Below are positions 25,666-32,971 of a DNA stretch of 64,000 nt, piece by piece (position 1 is the stretch's first letter; the number at the start of each line of letters is the position of its first letter). The stretch covers positions 248,001 to 312,000 of the forward strand of contig NZ_JACPOF010000030.1 of the NCBI RefSeq assembly GCF_016185115.1. Direction: 5' to 3'. This DNA comes from Polaromonas sp. Lineage in GTDB: Bacteria; Pseudomonadota; Gammaproteobacteria; Burkholderiales; Burkholderiaceae_C. The position numbers were made by a program, and so were the translations under genes. The notes under the pieces were generated by a model that made no database searches, was not told the origin of the DNA, and saw nothing but the letters and a program-made list of their open reading frames with translations.

Positions 25666-26111
25666 GACGCAACTCCCGCAGCCGCCATCATGGTGGCAAT
25701 GCCCTCCTGTACCGTCACATCCTCGTGGTTGACGAGTCTGATGCGACGCTCAATCACACCACGCTTGCCGTCGGAGGTCAGGCGTTTGCCGTGAATCTCG
25801 ACCTCGACATGCACGGTATCGCCAGGCACCACAGGGGCCAGGAATTTCCATTCCCTGAAACCGAGCGCGCCAATGACGGCGGGGCCGAGATCAGGAAAGT
25901 GCGAAGCCATGGCAATGGCCACATGCAGGCAGTAGGTACCCTGAAAAATACGCGCACCCCCGACCGATGATTTGGCATACTGCGCGTCGGCATGAATCGG
26001 GTGCCAGTCGCCGCTGGTCATGCAGGCCAGCGTCAACTCCGCCTCTGTTAGCGTACGCCCGGTGCTGCGCCAGCTGTCGCCGACCTTGATCTCTTCAAAA
26101 GAAACGCTCAC
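25662..26111 (-). CDS. MaoC-like (R)-specific enoyl-CoA hydratase family protein
   Basis: 149 residues with a hot-dog fold; DWHPIHADAQYAKSS carries the hydratase Asp/His pair of the MaoC/PhaJ type. The start was set at GTG 26111: AAAGGA lies 6 bases upstream and this leaves a 1-base gap to the preceding stop; an ATG at 26129 would overlap the hydrolase gene by 17 bp and place the ribosome site inside the reading frame. It probably adds water to the enoyl-CoA made by one of the dehydrogenases of the operon. Confidence 0.85.
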   Translation of the reverse strand: MSVSFEEIKVGDSWRSTGRTLTEAELTLACMTSGDWHPIHADAQYAKSSVGGARIFQGTYCLHVAIAMASHFPDLGPAVIGALGFREWKFLAPVVPGDTVHVEVEIHGKRLTSDGKRGVIERRIRLVNHEDVTVQEGIATMMAAAGVAS

Positions 26112-26112
26112 G

Positions 26113-26814
26113 TCAGATCCTTTGCGCATTCAGGGATGCGGACAAAAAGGCAAGCGCCTTCTGGTGTGCGTCCGCCACCGTGTCCGCTTCACCACGTGTA
26201 TAGAAGCCGTGATCGGCTTGCGGGTAGACCACCACTTCCGCCTTGCCCCTGACAGCGGACGCAATATCCCTGCGTGCCCCTTCAGTCACATACTTGTCGA
26301 TACCGCCGAAGAACATCAGCGTCGGGCTTGTGATGCCTTTGGCTTCGTCCAGATGTTTCTCAATGCCAACGCCGTAAAAGGCAATGGCGGCATCCAGCTT
26401 CATGCGCGCGGCGGCAAGATAGGTCAGTTTGCCGCCCAGGCACATGCCTGTAACGGCAACACGTCCCCTGAAACCAGGCAATGCCTTGATGTGCGCCAGC
26501 GTGGCCTGGATGTCCTGCATCGCGCTGTCGTCACTGAAGTTGCCCAGGATGGAAAAGGCCCGCGCCATGTCTTCTTTCGAATGCGACAGCGACAGGCCCG
26601 GCTCTACGCGCCAGAACAGGTCTGGCGCAACAGCCAGATACCCTGCTTCAGCAAAACGGTCTGACACCTTGCGCACTGGTGGGGTCACACCGAAAATCTC
26701 CTGCAGGACGATGACGGCATGGCCGTTTGGGTTTTCGGGGACGCTTACATAAGCGTCGAAATGCTGGCCGCTTGCAGCGCTGCCCGCACGGATGGAGTCT
26801 GTTCTTGAAGTCAT
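26113..26814 (-). CDS. Dienelactone hydrolase family protein
   Basis: 233 residues of alpha/beta-hydrolase fold. The catalytic triad of the family is visible: Cys in VTGMCLGGKL near residue 121, Asp in FFGGIDKYV near 170 and His in YPQADHGFY near 203. True dienelactone hydrolase opens the lactone of chloroaromatic degradation, but many relatives act on other esters or lactones. Here it follows an acyl-CoA dehydrogenase gene by 12 bp inside an operon without ring-cleavage dioxygenases, so the substrate is open. Confidence 0.88.
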   Translation of the reverse strand: MTSRTDSIRAGSAASGQHFDAYVSVPENPNGHAVIVLQEIFGVTPPVRKVSDRFAEAGYLAVAPDLFWRVEPGLSLSHSKEDMARAFSILGNFSDDSAMQDIQATLAHIKALPGFRGRVAVTGMCLGGKLTYLAAARMKLDAAIAFYGVGIEKHLDEAKGITSPTLMFFGGIDKYVTEGARRDIASAVRGKAEVVVYPQADHGFYTRGEADTVADAHQKALAFLSASLNAQRI

Positions 26815-26826
26815 GTCCTGTACTTT

Positions 26827-27984
26827 CTAAAACTCGTAGCGGCCCGAGAGGATTTCTCTGGCGATGGAACTGCGGTGAATCTCCACCGTGCCGTAACCGA
26901 TGGACATGCCGCGCACATCGCGGAAGTAGCGTTCATACGGATACTCTTCCGACAGGCCGTAAGCGCCCGCCAATTGCATGGCTTCATTGGTGACGCGCAC
27001 CGACATCTGGTTGACGTAGGCCTTGGTGATCGAGGTGTCGACAATGCTGGGCTTGCCTTCATCCACACGGGCGGCAGCGCGGTACAGCAAGGCACGTGCG
27101 GCCTCAATGTCGATGGCCATGTCGGCCAGCTTCCACTGCAGGCCCTGGTTGTCGGCAAGGGGCTTGCCGAACTGGTGCCGGTCTTTGAGGTGCTGCACCA
27201 CGTTTTCAAACGCAGCCTGTGCAATGCCGAGGCAAACTGGCGGGTTGCCGCTGATACGGTCAGCATCCAGCACAGCCAGCAGTTCGCGCATGCGGCCTGC
27301 TGGCAGCAACAGATTCGCCTTGGGTACGCGACAGTTTTCAAATACCAGCTCGGCCATACCCGTGCCGCGCAGGCCGAGCAGGTCCAGGTGTTTGCCGACG
27401 GTAAAGCCTGGCGTATCGCGCTCCACCAGCATGGCGCCCACGCCTTTCATTCCGGGAGACGAATCCAGCCGCACCAGCACCAGGAACAACTCCGACACCT
27501 GTGCTGCCGTGCACCAGAGCTTGCTGCCGTTGATCAGATAGTCGTCGCCATCAAGCACCGCCCTGGTCTGCACATTGCCAACGTCGGAGCCCGCGTTGGG
27601 CTCGGACATGCTCCAGGCTGTGAGCAGTTCACCACTTACCAGCCGCGGCAGATAGCGCTGTTTCTGCTCTTCGGTGCCCACGCCCAGCAGCGCGCGCGGC
27701 GTGGCCCCGTCGGTGCATGAAAACAGCATGGCGGTGTTGGCGCAGTAACGGGCTATTTGTTCTACGACCAGTACGTTTTCCATCAGGCCCAGGCCGGCAC
27801 CACCATAGTCTTCTGGCATGAACATGCCCGTAAAGCCATGCCCGGCCAGCACCTTCAGGTTATCAACCGGCGGCTTACATTGCCGGTCGGCCGCAGCGGC
27901 TCCGGGATAAAAATGCTCTTTCGCGAGACCCTTGACGGTGTCGCGTATGAGGCGCTGCTCTTCGGTCAGGCCGAAATCCTTCAT
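26827..27984 (-). CDS. Acyl-CoA dehydrogenase family protein, atypical catalytic position
   Basis: 385 residues with a normal ACAD build: MSEPNAGSDVGNVQT (flavin loop) near residue 155 and the C-terminal RDVRGMSIGYGTVEIHRSSI. In standard enzymes the last motif is YEGT with Glu as base; here the residue is Gly (GYGT). In isovaleryl-type enzymes the Glu sits in helix G; the corresponding stretch here reads LDADRISG, with Asp. It may use a displaced base or catalyse something other than plain dehydrogenation. It is only distantly similar to the other ACAD of the operon (19723-20874). Confidence 0.88.
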   Translation of the reverse strand: MKDFGLTEEQRLIRDTVKGLAKEHFYPGAAAADRQCKPPVDNLKVLAGHGFTGMFMPEDYGGAGLGLMENVLVVEQIARYCANTAMLFSCTDGATPRALLGVGTEEQKQRYLPRLVSGELLTAWSMSEPNAGSDVGNVQTRAVLDGDDYLINGSKLWCTAAQVSELFLVLVRLDSSPGMKGVGAMLVERDTPGFTVGKHLDLLGLRGTGMAELVFENCRVPKANLLLPAGRMRELLAVLDADRISGNPPVCLGIAQAAFENVVQHLKDRHQFGKPLADNQGLQWKLADMAIDIEAARALLYRAAARVDEGKPSIVDTSITKAYVNQMSVRVTNEAMQLAGAYGLSEEYPYERYFRDVRGMSIGYGTVEIHRSSIAREILSGRYEF

Positions 27985-28011
27985 TGATCAATCCTTGGTG
28001 TTTGCATTTTT

Positions 28012-29097
28012 TTAACGGGGCAGCGGTGTCAGCCTGCTCCAGTCGACAAGCGAGGCGCTGCCTGCGATGTCTGGCAGAACGGCCATTCCGTCCCGAACCT
28101 CAATGGCGTGGGTGATGCATTGCTGCGTCATGGCCAGAAACCATGTCACTTCGGCGGGCAGTGCATCGTTGGTCAGGGTTGATGCGAGGCTGAGCGCAGG
28201 CAGCGTGCCGAGTGCACTTTCGCCAAACATGCCCACCACAACCTTGCAGCCGGCCTGGGATGACAGCCGTGCCATTTCTCGCGTATCGGTCAGGCCGAAG
28301 CGTCCTGGCTTGAGGCTGAAGGCTTTTGCCCCACGCTCAAGAAACAACTGGGCATCCCGCAGCGATTCGCACCCGAAATCCACCAGCACAGGTACAGGCG
28401 TGGCAGCCTGAAGCCGGGTAAAAGCTGCGTCGGGGCGCAGGCCGCAAGGGTCTTCGACCACTTCTGCACCGGCATCGGCCATCGCCGCAACATAGCCCAT
28501 GGCCTGGTCAAACGCATAAGCACCGTTGGCGTCCACATAGAGACGCACGCTGTCCCCAAGAGCCGCCCTCAGTTCGTGCATGGCGCGCACGTCGGTCTCC
28601 AGCCCCTGGCCACCCTTGACCTTGATCGAATCGAAACCGTACTTCGCCCTGACAGCGATGGCCTCGGCAGCCATCAATGCAGGTGCCTGCCGGGTAAGCA
28701 CCCAAGTCAACGGGACCGTGCTCCTGCCGTTCCAAGCACGCCAAAGCGCCCGCCCTGACGCGGCGGCCTGCAGATCCCACAGCGCGTTGTCGAGCAACGC
28801 CCTGGCCGCCAGATTGCCTGGATAGGCATCCATCGCGCGGCGAACAGCCGTGAGGTCATCGACCACATTCCTTGCAACCAGCGGAAGCAGCAAGTCTTCG
28901 AGTGCAGCCACCAGGCCGCGCCGCGATGCGCCCGTCCATGTCGGTTTGAGCGTCATCTCCGCCACACCTGTATGACCAGTGTCTGACTCGACTTTGATCA
29001 GCAGGAATTCAGCCGCATCTTCAACGACATCGCTCCACTGCACCGGCCGTTCGTACGGCAGGCGGCAGGTGTGAAATGACCATTTAACCAGGCGCAT
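28012..29097 (-). CDS. Mandelate racemase/muconate lactonizing enzyme family protein
   Basis: 361 residues of the enolase superfamily. The start was placed at ATG 29097 (MRLVKWSFHTCRLPY), 5 bases from the upstream Bug gene stop. Seen: the barrel Lys pair in FDSIKVKGG near residue 167, metal ligands Asp in VDANGAY, Glu in VEDPCG and Asp/Glu in VDFGCES, and a second Lys in FSLKPGRFG on the opposite face. Such enzymes abstract a proton alpha to a carboxylate, giving racemisation, dehydration or cycloisomerisation. The MLE-like subgroup is likely; the substrate is unknown. Confidence 0.88.
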   Translation of the reverse strand: MRLVKWSFHTCRLPYERPVQWSDVVEDAAEFLLIKVESDTGHTGVAEMTLKPTWTGASRRGLVAALEDLLLPLVARNVVDDLTAVRRAMDAYPGNLAARALLDNALWDLQAAASGRALWRAWNGRSTVPLTWVLTRQAPALMAAEAIAVRAKYGFDSIKVKGGQGLETDVRAMHELRAALGDSVRLYVDANGAYAFDQAMGYVAAMADAGAEVVEDPCGLRPDAAFTRLQAATPVPVLVDFGCESLRDAQLFLERGAKAFSLKPGRFGLTDTREMARLSSQAGCKVVVGMFGESALGTLPALSLASTLTNDALPAEVTWFLAMTQQCITHAIEVRDGMAVLPDIAGSASLVDWSRLTPLPR

Positions 29098-29102
29098 ATG
29101 AC

Positions 29103-30083
29103 TCAGCTCGCGACGATGTTGGCGTCCTTGATGACCTTGCCCCACTTCGCGGACTCTTTGGCCATGTAGCTGATGAAGTCCGGGCCTTTTTTAAAATTGG
29201 GTTCCATGCCAAGCGACATCAGCTTGTCTTTTGTGGCGGGCTGCTGAAGGAGTTTGTCGATTTCGGATGCAAGCTTTGCAACGATGGGCGCAGGCACGCC
29301 CGCTGGTGCCGACATGCAATACCAGGCCAGCACTTCAAAGTCCCTGTAGCCGGCCTGTGTCACGGTAGGCAATTCGGGCACCAGCGCGCTGCGCGCCGCA
29401 CTTGTCACGGCAATGGCTTTGATCCGACCGTCCTTGACGAGTGCCAGCGTGCCTGGAATGGCGACAAATGCAAACGCCACCTCGCCGCGAATCACGGCCG
29501 TGATGGCATCAGCCTGGCCTTTGTAAGGGACATGCATGACGTCGATCCTTGCCTGGCTGCGCAGCAGTTCACCTGCGAGGTGACCGCTGGTGCCATTGCC
29601 CGCTGACGAAAAGCTGATCTGGCCGGGCTTGCTGCGTGCAAGCTTGACGAGGTCCTCAACGGAACCCAGCCCCAGACCAGGATTGACCACCAGCAGGTTG
29701 GGCGCAGAAGCGATCAATGCCACCTGGCTCAGGTCCTTTACCGGGTTGTATGAGAGGTTTTTATAAAGGTAGGGATTGATGACATGCGTCGGGCTGCCGG
29801 CGATGAGAAGTGTGTAGCCGTCACCGCCGGCACGGACTACCATCTCGGTGCCGATGTTGCCGCCGGCGCCCGGCCGGTTGTCGATCAGGAATGTCTGACC
29901 CAGTTCTGCGCCCAGCTTTTCGCCCAGAAAGCGCGACAGCAAATCCACCGCGCCCGCCGGCGCAAAAGGCACGATGACCCGAATCGGCTTGCTGGGCCAT
30001 TTACCGGTTTGTGAGAACGCATTCAGGCTGGTGCCCAAGGTGGCGGATGCAGCCACGGCAAGTGTTTGACGTCGATTGATCAT
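29103..30083 (-). CDS. Bug-family substrate-binding protein
   Basis: 326 residues. N-terminus MINRRQTLAVAASATLGTSL has a twin-Arg pair but lacks the full Tat consensus; cleavage is probably after AFSQ. The ligand loop is KPIRVIVPFAPAGAVD, with GG changed to AG/AV. It is the second gene of the operon, 21 bp after the citryl-CoA-lyase-like gene. Confidence 0.92.
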   Translation of the reverse strand: MINRRQTLAVAASATLGTSLNAFSQTGKWPSKPIRVIVPFAPAGAVDLLSRFLGEKLGAELGQTFLIDNRPGAGGNIGTEMVVRAGGDGYTLLIAGSPTHVINPYLYKNLSYNPVKDLSQVALIASAPNLLVVNPGLGLGSVEDLVKLARSKPGQISFSSAGNGTSGHLAGELLRSQARIDVMHVPYKGQADAITAVIRGEVAFAFVAIPGTLALVKDGRIKAIAVTSAARSALVPELPTVTQAGYRDFEVLAWYCMSAPAGVPAPIVAKLASEIDKLLQQPATKDKLMSLGMEPNFKKGPDFISYMAKESAKWGKVIKDANIVAS

Positions 30084-30104
30084 GATGTCTCCTCCAATAA
30101 AAAA

Positions 30105-30893
30105 TCAGGACTGGCGGACGTGGGACGAGGCTTCTTCTTCAGTGCGCTCCCACACCTCACGGCCCAGGGGATTGCGCATCTCTTCTGCGAGATGGCCGAC
30201 GATGCCTATGGTCCGGCCTATGACGGCCAGGCCACGGCAAAGCCGCCACGGAATGTCAAGTTCTGAAGAAAGCGCACCCAATGCACCCGTCGCATTGACC
30301 GGAAGCTGGCCGGGTTTGTTCAGGGCACGCTCGGCGGCACTGGCCACCAGCTTCATCAGCTCGACATGTTTGCCGCTCAGACCGTTTTCTTCAGCCAGCT
30401 GAAACAGGCGCGGCGTGCGGGGGTCTATCGGCTTGTGCAACGGGTGACCTATGCCGGGGATGGAGGTTCTGGAAGCCACATGTCTGGCGACGATCTGCTC
30501 GGCAAGACCCGGCAGGTCTGCCTGTGTCGTGTCTTTGGTGATGGCCTCCTGCAGGAGGCGTGCGGAGCCTTCCGCAGTGCCGGCAAAGGTGGTGCCCATG
30601 CCCAGGATGCCGGCAGCGACCGCCCCCTGAAGCGACTCCGGCGCGCCCAGGTAAGTCAGGCGTGCGGCAATCACCATGGGCGTCATGCCGTGTTCGACCA
30701 GCGTGGCCAGCATGGCGTTAAAAACGATCGATTCACCGGGCGTGGGTTTGCGCCCCTTGATTTCAAGAAAGGCGAAGTCGCCCAGATTCAGCTTGCCGAG
30801 GATATCCCCCGGAAGGTCAAGGCCCTGGACAGTGATGCTGGCTTCATTGCTCCAGCCCATGTCCGATTGCAGCCGTTTACGTTTGCGTTCCAT
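30105..30893 (-). CDS. Citryl-CoA lyase-like protein (stand-alone citrate synthase-type domain)
   Basis: 262 residues, about the size of the lyase domain of ATP-citrate lyase rather than full citrate synthase (about 430). The conserved His loop is present as PGIGHPLHKPIDPR near residue 153. The segment that normally carries the catalytic Asp (NVDG) reads VNATGALGAL, so Asp seems replaced by Thr. This suggests lyase or Claisen chemistry on a different acyl-CoA. It is the first gene of the eleven-gene operon and divergent from a LysR gene, so it is probably central to the pathway. Confidence 0.8.
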   Translation of the reverse strand: MERKRKRLQSDMGWSNEASITVQGLDLPGDILGKLNLGDFAFLEIKGRKPTPGESIVFNAMLATLVEHGMTPMVIAARLTYLGAPESLQGAVAAGILGMGTTFAGTAEGSARLLQEAITKDTTQADLPGLAEQIVARHVASRTSIPGIGHPLHKPIDPRTPRLFQLAEENGLSGKHVELMKLVASAAERALNKPGQLPVNATGALGALSSELDIPWRLCRGLAVIGRTIGIVGHLAEEMRNPLGREVWERTEEEASSHVRQS

Positions 30894-31037
30894 CGGCTTG
30901 TCTCCGTGTATTTTTTAAAGCTGCGCAAAGGTATCACCGCGCGTCAATCAATACAATCGATGGACTGAATTGGCTGCATTAGAAATCCTGATAATTAACC
31001 CATCGGCTTGAGGGCCCCTGCATCAAAGGCACTTTTT
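30894..31037. promoter_or_regulatory. Divergent promoter region of the eleven-gene operon and its LysR regulator
   Basis: 144 bp between the start of the citryl-CoA-lyase-like gene (30893) and the ATG of the LysR gene (31038). It is AT-richer than its flanks. A size and layout like this is typical of a LysR-controlled divergent promoter with its T-N11-A box, but no single box stands out. Confidence 0.45.
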
Positions 31038-32054
31038 ATGGATATCCGCAAGATGGATCTCAACCTGCTGCTGGCGTTTGACGCCCTGATGCAGGACGGC
31101 AACCTGACCCGTGCCGGCTTCCGTCTGGGGTTGTCGCAGCCCTCCATGAGCCACGCACTTTCAAGGCTGCGCGCGCTATCGGGCGACCCGCTGTTTGTAC
31201 GCGTGCCGACGGGCATGGAGCCCACCGCGTTTGCCAAACAGATCGCCGGTACAGTGAAAGACGGCCTGGCCATGCTGCAGGGAGCGCTCGAAGGGGCGTC
31301 TGTTTTTGACCCCGCGACATGCGACCGAACCTTCCAGCTGCTGATGAGCGATATTGGCGAGCTGGTGTATCTGCCGCGCCTCATCACCAGGTTGAATACC
31401 GTGGCGCCCGGCGTCAACCTGCGTGTGCTGCAGTTGCCGCGCGAGTCGTATCACACGGCATTTACTTCAGGCGAAGCTGATCTGGCGCTGGGTTTTTTAC
31501 CGGCCTTGAAAGCAGGCTTCTACCAGCAGCGACTATTTGTGGACTCGTATGTCTGCCTCGCCAGGACCGACCACCCACGCGTCGGCGGCAGCCTGACACT
31601 CAAGCAGTTTTCAGAGGAGTCGCACATCCTGATTGAGCCAGCGGGTTCACGCTACAGCAATATTTCGCTACAGTCATCGACCACCACCTTCATCGAGCGT
31701 TATCTTGCCAACAAGGGCCTGAGCCGCCGCATTGCCTTGCGCGTGCCTCATTTCATGGTGGTGCCCGAGATCGTGCAGCAAACAGACCTGCTTGCGACCG
31801 TGCCAAGCTACGTCATGGCGTTCATACCTGCGATGCCCAGGATCAAGATGTTGCGCCTCCCGGTGGAAACGCCGCGCTTTGAGATCAAGCAGTTCTGGCA
31901 TCAGCGCAGTCACAACGATGTGGCCAACAAATGGCTGCGCGGCGTGATTGCAGAACTGTTTGTGTCCCGAAAGCCGGGCCTGCCTGCGGACGTTCCGCCG
32001 ACCGGTAAAGCCGGAGCCCGAAAACCCGCAGCCCGCAAGCCTGCACCACCCTGA
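31038..32054 (+). CDS. LysR-family transcriptional regulator of the eleven-gene operon
   Basis: 338 residues from ATG 31038 (MDIRKMDLNLLLAFDAL); the frame opens at a TTG ten codons earlier that was not chosen. The HTH is in residues 8-67 (GLSQPSMSHALSRLRAL), of the NodD/LinR-like subgroup, with the effector domain following. The last 20 residues form a low-complexity tail of Lys, Ala, Arg and Pro (GKAGARKPAARKPAPP), unusual for LysR proteins and possibly a DNA-contact extension. It is divergent from the acyl-CoA operon, its most likely target. Confidence 0.9.
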   Translation: MDIRKMDLNLLLAFDALMQDGNLTRAGFRLGLSQPSMSHALSRLRALSGDPLFVRVPTGMEPTAFAKQIAGTVKDGLAMLQGALEGASVFDPATCDRTFQLLMSDIGELVYLPRLITRLNTVAPGVNLRVLQLPRESYHTAFTSGEADLALGFLPALKAGFYQQRLFVDSYVCLARTDHPRVGGSLTLKQFSEESHILIEPAGSRYSNISLQSSTTTFIERYLANKGLSRRIALRVPHFMVVPEIVQQTDLLATVPSYVMAFIPAMPRIKMLRLPVETPRFEIKQFWHQRSHNDVANKWLRGVIAELFVSRKPGLPADVPPTGKAGARKPAARKPAPP

Positions 32055-32068
32055 ACCGGGGAAAAAGT

Positions 32069-32407
32069 TCAGGCTTGGCGGTCGAACACGCCGACGACGG
32101 GTCCATCCCAACGGTCCATGCGCAGGTGATGCGCAAAGTCCTTGCGCTGCTCTGCGAATTTGGCGGCCAGTTGCCCATTTGCCTTGTAGCGTTTGAAGTG
32201 CTCCTCCGATTCAAGCGCATAAATCATAAGGTAGGCCTCGCAACCGTCCGCATCTTTCTCTCGCAGGTCCACCTGCCGGCACCACAAAAAACCGGGCTGG
32301 CTGACGACCTCGGCCACATGACCGGTGTCCAGCCAGTTCATCAACGCCGCCTTGCCCGCGGGCGCGATCCAGAATTTTGAAACGTAGAAATAGGCGGCTT
32401 CCTGCAT
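32069..32407 (-). CDS. DUF4286 family protein
   Basis: 112 residues with a ferredoxin-like (dimeric alpha/beta barrel) pattern: a strand at YFYVSKFWIAP, a helix, a strand with FLWCRQVDLRE, AYLMIYALESEEHFKRY and a C-terminal strand. It resembles DUF4286 proteins, which look like small antibiotic-biosynthesis-monooxygenase-type barrels without known function. It lies convergent with and 14 bp from the LysR gene. Confidence 0.6.
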   Translation of the reverse strand: MQEAAYFYVSKFWIAPAGKAALMNWLDTGHVAEVVSQPGFLWCRQVDLREKDADGCEAYLMIYALESEEHFKRYKANGQLAAKFAEQRKDFAHHLRMDRWDGPVVGVFDRQA

Positions 32408-32520
32408 GGTGGTCCTTGGGCATGTGTGTATCGTTGAATATTACCCAGACGCCCCCTGATGAGGCAATCGGGGAAGACGCGCAGCACGCAACTGTTCAGG
32501 CGCACAATCAGCCAACATGC

Positions 32521-32766
32521 ATGAACGACCTTAAAACCCCCGAGTACATGGGGCTCACGCTGCCCAGCCCTGCCTGGATTTTTGGCGCACTGCTCTTTGG
32601 CCTCATTGCTTATGCAGCATTCAGGCGCGGCCGCAAGAGCGAACGCCCGGTGCTGACCTGGTCGGGCGTTGCCATGATGATCTATCCGTATGCCACACCC
32701 CAGACCTGGCTTCTTTGGGCTGTCGGGGTTGCGTTTTGCGGCTGGCTCTACCTGAAGTGGGATTGA
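32521..32766 (+). CDS. Small two-helix membrane protein, conserved hypothetical
   Basis: 81 residues from ATG 32521. Two hydrophobic segments, WIFGALLFGLIAYAAF (about 17-32) and WLLWAVGVAFCGWLYL (about 62-77), flank a basic loop GRKSERP and the phrase MMIYPYATPQTW. The same kind of small protein is widespread in Burkholderiales without known function (knowledge). A strong bidirectional terminator follows 24 bp after its stop. Confidence 0.7.
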   Translation: MNDLKTPEYMGLTLPSPAWIFGALLFGLIAYAAFRRGRKSERPVLTWSGVAMMIYPYATPQTWLLWAVGVAFCGWLYLKWD

Positions 32767-32790
32767 ACGCGGACAAATCCGACAGGAAAC

Positions 32791-32817
32791 AAAAAAGCCA
32801 CCCGAGGGTGGCTTTTT
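32791..32817. terminator. Bidirectional intrinsic terminator
   Basis: AAAAAAGCCACCC-GA-GGGTGGCTTTTT: a perfect 7-bp G+C-rich stem flanked by A6 and T5, a textbook terminator on both strands. It ends the small membrane protein gene (plus strand) and the tRNA-Ser transcript (minus strand). Confidence 0.92.
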
Positions 32818-32821
32818 GTAT

Positions 32822-32914
32822 TGGCGGAAACGGAGGGATTCGAACCCTCGATGAGGCTCTACACCCCATACTCCCTTAGCAGGGGAGCACCTTCGGCCAC
32901 TCGGTCACGTTTCC
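32822..32914 (-). tRNA. serX: tRNA-Ser (anticodon GCU)
   Basis: 93 nt on the minus strand. The acceptor 5' strand GGAAACG pairs with CGTTTCC before the discriminator G and encoded CCA. The D-arm (GACCGAGTGGCCGAAGGT), anticodon loop CTGCTAA (GCT), long variable arm (class II, as expected for Ser) and T-loop GGTTCGAATCC are all intact. It reads AGC/AGU codons. It lies 57 bp downstream of lysC in the same direction and is followed by the terminator at 32791-32817. A near-copy of its last 35 bases occurs inside tilS. Confidence 0.96.
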
Positions 32915-32971
32915 AATAAAACGATTATCTCACGACTCGCCGGCCTTTTGGCTGTCGTACGCCTGCCGTTT

